From Brassicibacter mesophilus (GTDB taxonomy: Bacteria > Bacillota > Clostridia > Tissierellales > Proteiniboraceae), in NCBI RefSeq assembly GCF_050433385.1, contig NZ_JBNPXI010000003.1, positions 248,001-312,000 of the forward strand: a stretch of DNA of 64,000 bases, in the 5' to 3' direction. A program made the position numbers and the translations under genes. Below the pieces are notes generated by a model. The model had not been told where the DNA came from and made no database searches. It was given only the letters and a program-made list of their open reading frames with translations. Below are positions 60,845 through 64,000 of this stretch, piece by piece. Position 1 is the first letter of the stretch; the number at the start of each line of letters is the position of its first letter.

Positions 60845-62523
60845 AGGTTAAAAGAAAAGTTAAATTCTAGTATAGGGTGACTGCTTAGTAAATGCAGTAC
60901 TAAGTTCTGTTTTTGAGACTTAACATTATTATTAATTCGCTATATAATAACCTTATAGGCATATAAAAAAAGAATTTTGAGCACGCCAAAAAGGCAACTG
61001 GATTTAGGGTGTAAGACTAAATTCCACTTACCTAAGTGTAAGACTAAGTTCTATGCAGTGAAATCTGCCTGTGCCATATCCATATTATTTCAGTAATTCC
61101 GGTCGTAACATTACATCATCAGGGGGATTTCCTGTAGATGTAAAACGGAATGCAGTTGGTTATTCAGTAGTAGCAGAGACAGCTTGTATGGTGTACAGCC
61201 ATTCAGGCTGTCTCTTGCTTCGCTATTAATGTGGTTCGTTAATTTATTGATGTCTTTCTGTGTATATTTATCAAAAGCTTTCCCTTTCGGGATAACATGC
61301 CTTATATACTGGTGGTTCTTTTCAATCATGCCTTTCTGCCAGGAACTATGAGGGTTACAGTAGTAAATTTGTGTTCTAATTTCTCCGTTTTCATCACATT
61401 CAAGTCTGAGCCGATCCTGAAATTCTACTCCGTTATCAGTTAGAATCACTGGAAAAAGCGTCTGAAACACTTTAGTTCCAAGTGATTGGGTAAGGTGATC
61501 AAATACCTTTTGTACACAGTCCTGAGTTTTCTCCTCCATCAGAAATATCAGCATTAAAGAGCAATTGCGAAATAGCATAGTGAGGAACACCTTACCACCT
61601 TTAATGCCTTCTACGGTATCCATTTCAACAATAGGAATATTAGGATGTTCCTTAACCAATTTTTGAAAATCATCATAGGTACGCCCGACACGGAATTCTC
61701 GGACCAAAAGACTGACACGAGTTGACTTTTTCCTTGGCTTATAGCGTACTCTTCGGCGAAGATCAATATTTCTGGCAGAGAATACAGACTTATCAATGTA
61801 GTTATAAAGTGTCTTGCGGCAACAGGGAATCTCTAAGGCATGAGTGGAATAAATGTGAGCGATGGATTGCCCTTTTAATAATAAAGGGGATACCAATGCA
61901 TCTAACATTGAAATATCAACAGCACTTTGGTTAATTCCTTCTCTGGAAGAAATTAAGGTGTCTCGATAGGCGTCATCTGCATATTTTGCCGAATAGAATA
62001 TCTTTTGTAACAAACAGCTTTGTTTCTTAGAACATCCATTGCATACATAAGGCGGTTTGTCCAGTTTCGAGCATTGAGTTGGTTGGTAATCTGGACAGAT
62101 GTCTGAACAGTGAAGCTTGGGCTTTTGACAAATTTTACAGAACATCGCACAATTCTCCGGGCATAGATAACGTATTCTGCAGTCGGACCTATTAGAGCAG
62201 GGAATAGCTGGAGCTGTAGGCTTTCTGGTAGCATATTCACGATGTTTGCGCACTTCTTTAGAAATCGTACTCGGGTCTTTTTGAATTCTTCGTGCTATTT
62301 CTGCAAAGGGAATCTGATCATTCAATCCTTTTTCGATAACAAGTCTTTGAGATAATGTCAGGTGTTTTTGATTGCTTTTAATTTTGACGGTCATGATAAC
62401 ATCTCCTTCAGCACAGGCAGACAATAATCTGCACTTTTATTATACCGAAAGATACGTGTAAGAGTAACATCTATAATATTGAATTTAGTCTTACAAACTG
62501 GAATTTAATCTTTCACTTAACCT
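60845..62523. mobile_element. IS30-family insertion sequence
   Basis: A transposase gene (minus strand) is flanked by inverted ends. Left GGTTAAAAGAAAAGTTAAATTC (60846-60867) matches right GGTTAAGTGAAAGATTAAATTC (minus strand, from 62522) at 18 of 22 positions. Extra copies of GTGTAAGACTAAATTC lie inside the left end (61009, and a variant at 61038) and one inside the right end. TTTA borders both sides, a possible 4-bp target duplication. Boundaries are inferred from this match; the alternative left end is 61009. Confidence 0.6.
61111..62394 (-). CDS. IS30-family transposase
   Basis: The 427-residue protein has an N-terminal HTH_38 domain (HLTLSQRLVIEKGLNDQIPFAEIARRIQKDPSTISKEVRKH), a Cys-rich segment typical of this IS30 branch (NCAMFCKICQKPKLHCSDICPDYQ), and an rve/DDE domain with Asp in VEMDTVEG, Asp in ILTDNGVEF and Glu in HSSWQKGMIEKNHQYIR. 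All three catalytic residues are intact, so the element may be active. ATG 62394 follows GAAGGAGATG. Codon use and GC content are higher than in neighbouring genes, consistent with recent arrival. Confidence 0.95.
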   Translation of the reverse strand: MTVKIKSNQKHLTLSQRLVIEKGLNDQIPFAEIARRIQKDPSTISKEVRKHREYATRKPTAPAIPCSNRSDCRIRYLCPENCAMFCKICQKPKLHCSDICPDYQPTQCSKLDKPPYVCNGCSKKQSCLLQKIFYSAKYADDAYRDTLISSREGINQSAVDISMLDALVSPLLLKGQSIAHIYSTHALEIPCCRKTLYNYIDKSVFSARNIDLRRRVRYKPRKKSTRVSLLVREFRVGRTYDDFQKLVKEHPNIPIVEMDTVEGIKGGKVFLTMLFRNCSLMLIFLMEEKTQDCVQKVFDHLTQSLGTKVFQTLFPVILTDNGVEFQDRLRLECDENGEIRTQIYYCNPHSSWQKGMIEKNHQYIRHVIPKGKAFDKYTQKDINKLTNHINSEARDSLNGCTPYKLSLLLLNNQLHSVLHLQEIPLMM

Positions 62524-62598
62524 TTAGTTATTTTTTCACTATTTACACCGAACGAATGTTCTTATATAATATTAATAAGAATATATTGGAAGGTGAAG

Positions 62599-62841
62599 AT
62601 GATGGGAGAGTATGCTCTTAAATTTTCTTATAATAACCATAAAGTGATTGAGATTATGTATATGAAGGGTATAGAAATAACTCAAAGGAAAATTCAGGTG
62701 CTAAAGATAGAAGATGAAAGTATAAAGGCTTTAGACATAGATAAAGGAGCAATACGCACTTTTAAAAAAGACAATATATTAGCTGCTATAAACATATCAA
62801 GTAATGATACAAGGAAAAATCATAACTTAAGACGAATATAG
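62599..62841 (+). CDS. Small WYL-like protein of unknown function
   Basis: The 80-residue protein is composed of YALKFSYNNHKVIEIMYMKGIEITQRKIQVLKIEDESIKALDIDKGAIRTFKKDNILAAINI. The order (strand, KG, strand, D...RTFK..NIL) resembles a minimal WYL domain, a fold used in ligand- or nucleic-acid-sensing regulators, but without a DNA-binding part. GGAAGGTGAAG lies before two adjacent ATG codons (62599, 62602). The identification is tentative. Confidence 0.6.
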   Translation: MMGEYALKFSYNNHKVIEIMYMKGIEITQRKIQVLKIEDESIKALDIDKGAIRTFKKDNILAAINISSNDTRKNHNLRRI

Positions 62842-62991
62842 CAATGTCACTATTATTTATCATATTTATATATAGAAACAAGAACGATAGATTGAAAAAC
62901 TATTAATCTTCAGATCGTAGAAAATGAATAAATAGTGTTCCTAGTGATTTGATACACAATAATTTGCTATACATTATTTAGGAGGGCTGAT

Positions 62992-63930
62992 ATGAAAGAG
63001 ATAAATGAAAGACTCACTAATTTAAAGATAAAGATGAGAGAAAGGGAAAGGCTGAAATCTATTTTGCTTGATGTTAAGGAACAAAAGAGCAAAGCAGAAG
63101 AAAGAAAGAAGAATCTATCTAAGCAATTAAAAAAAGAAAAGATTGATGTAGAAAAACTTGAAGTGCTTTCTTTTAGCAATTTTCTCAACACAATCATAGG
63201 AAAGAAAGTTGAAAAACTTGCAAAAGAAAAGAGTGAGTTCATATCTGCTAAGCTTAGTTATGATACTGCATCTACAGAACTAGAAAGCCTAAAAGGAGAA
63301 ATTGAAAGATTAGAAGCCAAGATATCAGATATAGGAGACGTGAGTAGTGAGTATGATCGATTAATCAAAGAGAAAGAAAGTATTCTCATGAATGAGTCTA
63401 GTGATTTTAAGAATAAACTAAATTGCATAGTAGAAGGTGAAGCTAAACTTACCAGTGAGAAGAAAGAACTAAATGAAGCAATACAAGCCGGGAATGAATT
63501 GTTATACTCATTGCAAAGAGTGCAGGAAAGCTTGACCTCTGCTGGAAACTGGGGAACTTGGGATATATTTGGTGGAGGTCTTATATCCACTATGGCAAAG
63601 CATTCAAGAATAGATGATGCGCAAAATGAAATAAACAATGCGCAGTATCTTATAAAAAAATTTCATAGAGAATTGCAGGATATTGGAGGCCAAATGAATT
63701 TGAGCATAGAGATAGGTTCATTTTTAACCTTTGCTGATTATTTTTTTGATGGATTTTTTTCAGATTTAGCAGTACAGTCGAAAATAAGAGATGCTCAGAG
63801 TAAGGTAAGTGGAGCTATATATAAGGTGGAAAAAGTTATTAGAAATCTCAATAGAAGATTAGGTGAAAATGATAGAAAACTTGAAGAATTAATAAAAGAA
63901 AGAGTAAGTATTATAGAAGGATATAAGTAG
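62992..63930 (+). CDS. Long coiled-coil protein of unknown function
   Basis: The 312-residue protein has three coiled-coil stretches: about 1-55, about 65-160 (KLAKEKSEFISAKLSYDTASTELESLKGEIERLEAKI) and the C-terminal 260-312. A less charged middle (SAGNWGTWDIFGGGLISTMAKHSRIDDAQ, then FADYFFDGFFSDLAVQSKIRDAQ) has two related helical hairpins ending with RIDDAQ and KIRDAQ, an internal repeat. No signal peptide. Similar proteins are found in Firmicutes without known role. AGGAGGG precedes the ATG. Confidence 0.65.
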   Translation: MKEINERLTNLKIKMRERERLKSILLDVKEQKSKAEERKKNLSKQLKKEKIDVEKLEVLSFSNFLNTIIGKKVEKLAKEKSEFISAKLSYDTASTELESLKGEIERLEAKISDIGDVSSEYDRLIKEKESILMNESSDFKNKLNCIVEGEAKLTSEKKELNEAIQAGNELLYSLQRVQESLTSAGNWGTWDIFGGGLISTMAKHSRIDDAQNEINNAQYLIKKFHRELQDIGGQMNLSIEIGSFLTFADYFFDGFFSDLAVQSKIRDAQSKVSGAIYKVEKVIRNLNRRLGENDRKLEELIKERVSIIEGYK

Positions 63931-63954
63931 AATAGTGAGATAATTTAAGTGATT

Positions 63955-63983
63955 AAGAGGGCAATGTAGCTCTCTTATTTTTT
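63955..63983 (+). terminator. Rho-independent terminator
   Basis: AAGAGGGC pairs with GCTCTCTT (one G-T) around AATGTA and is followed by ATTTTTT. Confidence 0.75.
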
Positions 63984-64000
63984 ATAACTAAACAAATTGA

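Noticed and set aside
1..64000. CRISPR arrays, rRNA genes or prophage
   Set aside because: No regularly spaced repeats, no rRNA sequence and no phage structural genes were seen.

Overview
The window is AT-rich, low-GC DNA with strong GGAGG ribosome binding sites, sigma-A promoters, rho-independent terminators, a T-box leader, Spo0E-like proteins, a GerAB germination permease, a SigI/RsgI pair, [FeFe] hydrogenase genes and a flavin-based lactate oxidation cluster. Together these indicate an anaerobic spore-forming member of the Clostridia (Bacillota). The genus cannot be fixed from the sequence alone.

Positions 1-11,100 form an accessory region devoted to peptide quorum sensing and exported proteins. 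After the tail of a cell-wall hydrolase come an AgrA-like LytTR regulator and an AgrC-like kinase. Three agrBD cassettes follow, at 2.6-3.0, 5.2-6.0 and 10.0-10.9 kb. Each is preceded by nearly the same promoter, with two LytTR-type repeats 21 bp apart. All three AgrD peptides have the same predicted signal core, but the first cassette has lost most of agrB. Between the cassettes lie two secreted C39-like cysteine peptidases and several exported proteins of unknown function.

Positions 11,100-37,400 hold mostly conserved genes: pepT, a propeller-like lipoprotein, a GH18 cell-wall enzyme, a Spo0E-like phosphatase, a ZIP metal transporter, a two-component system next to an HtrA protease, a YetF-like protein, T-box-controlled thrS, a GntR regulator with an EtfB/EtfA/lactate dehydrogenase operon, rsmE, a 1,419-residue dehydratase-activase-like protein, a CAP-domain lipoprotein, and sigI-rsgI.

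Positions 37,400-54,300 hold an MFS transporter, DegV and HDOD proteins, and a four-gene hydrogenase operon. That operon has a 2Fe-2S protein, a PAS-containing [FeFe] hydrogenase that looks sensory, a SpoIIE-type phosphatase and a second hydrogenase that looks catalytic, behind a near-perfect Rex site. Then come murE, another GH18 protein, a TetR-regulated ABC-2 exporter with two tandem palindromes at its promoter, a ykkC-type riboswitch with terminator before a GNAT acetyltransferase, and a tRNA-Lys.

Positions 54,300-64,000 hold small genes (a second Spo0E-like protein and small membrane peptides, one of them convergent with a probable small RNA in a layout like type I toxin-antitoxin loci), an ankyrin lipoprotein, a methyltransferase, a LysE exporter, a lone GerAB protein, an IS30-family element and a coiled-coil protein. 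The most promising points are the triplicated agrBD array, the ykkC-GNAT unit, the Rex-linked hydrogenase sensor operon and the small-peptide/RNA locus near 55.2 kb.
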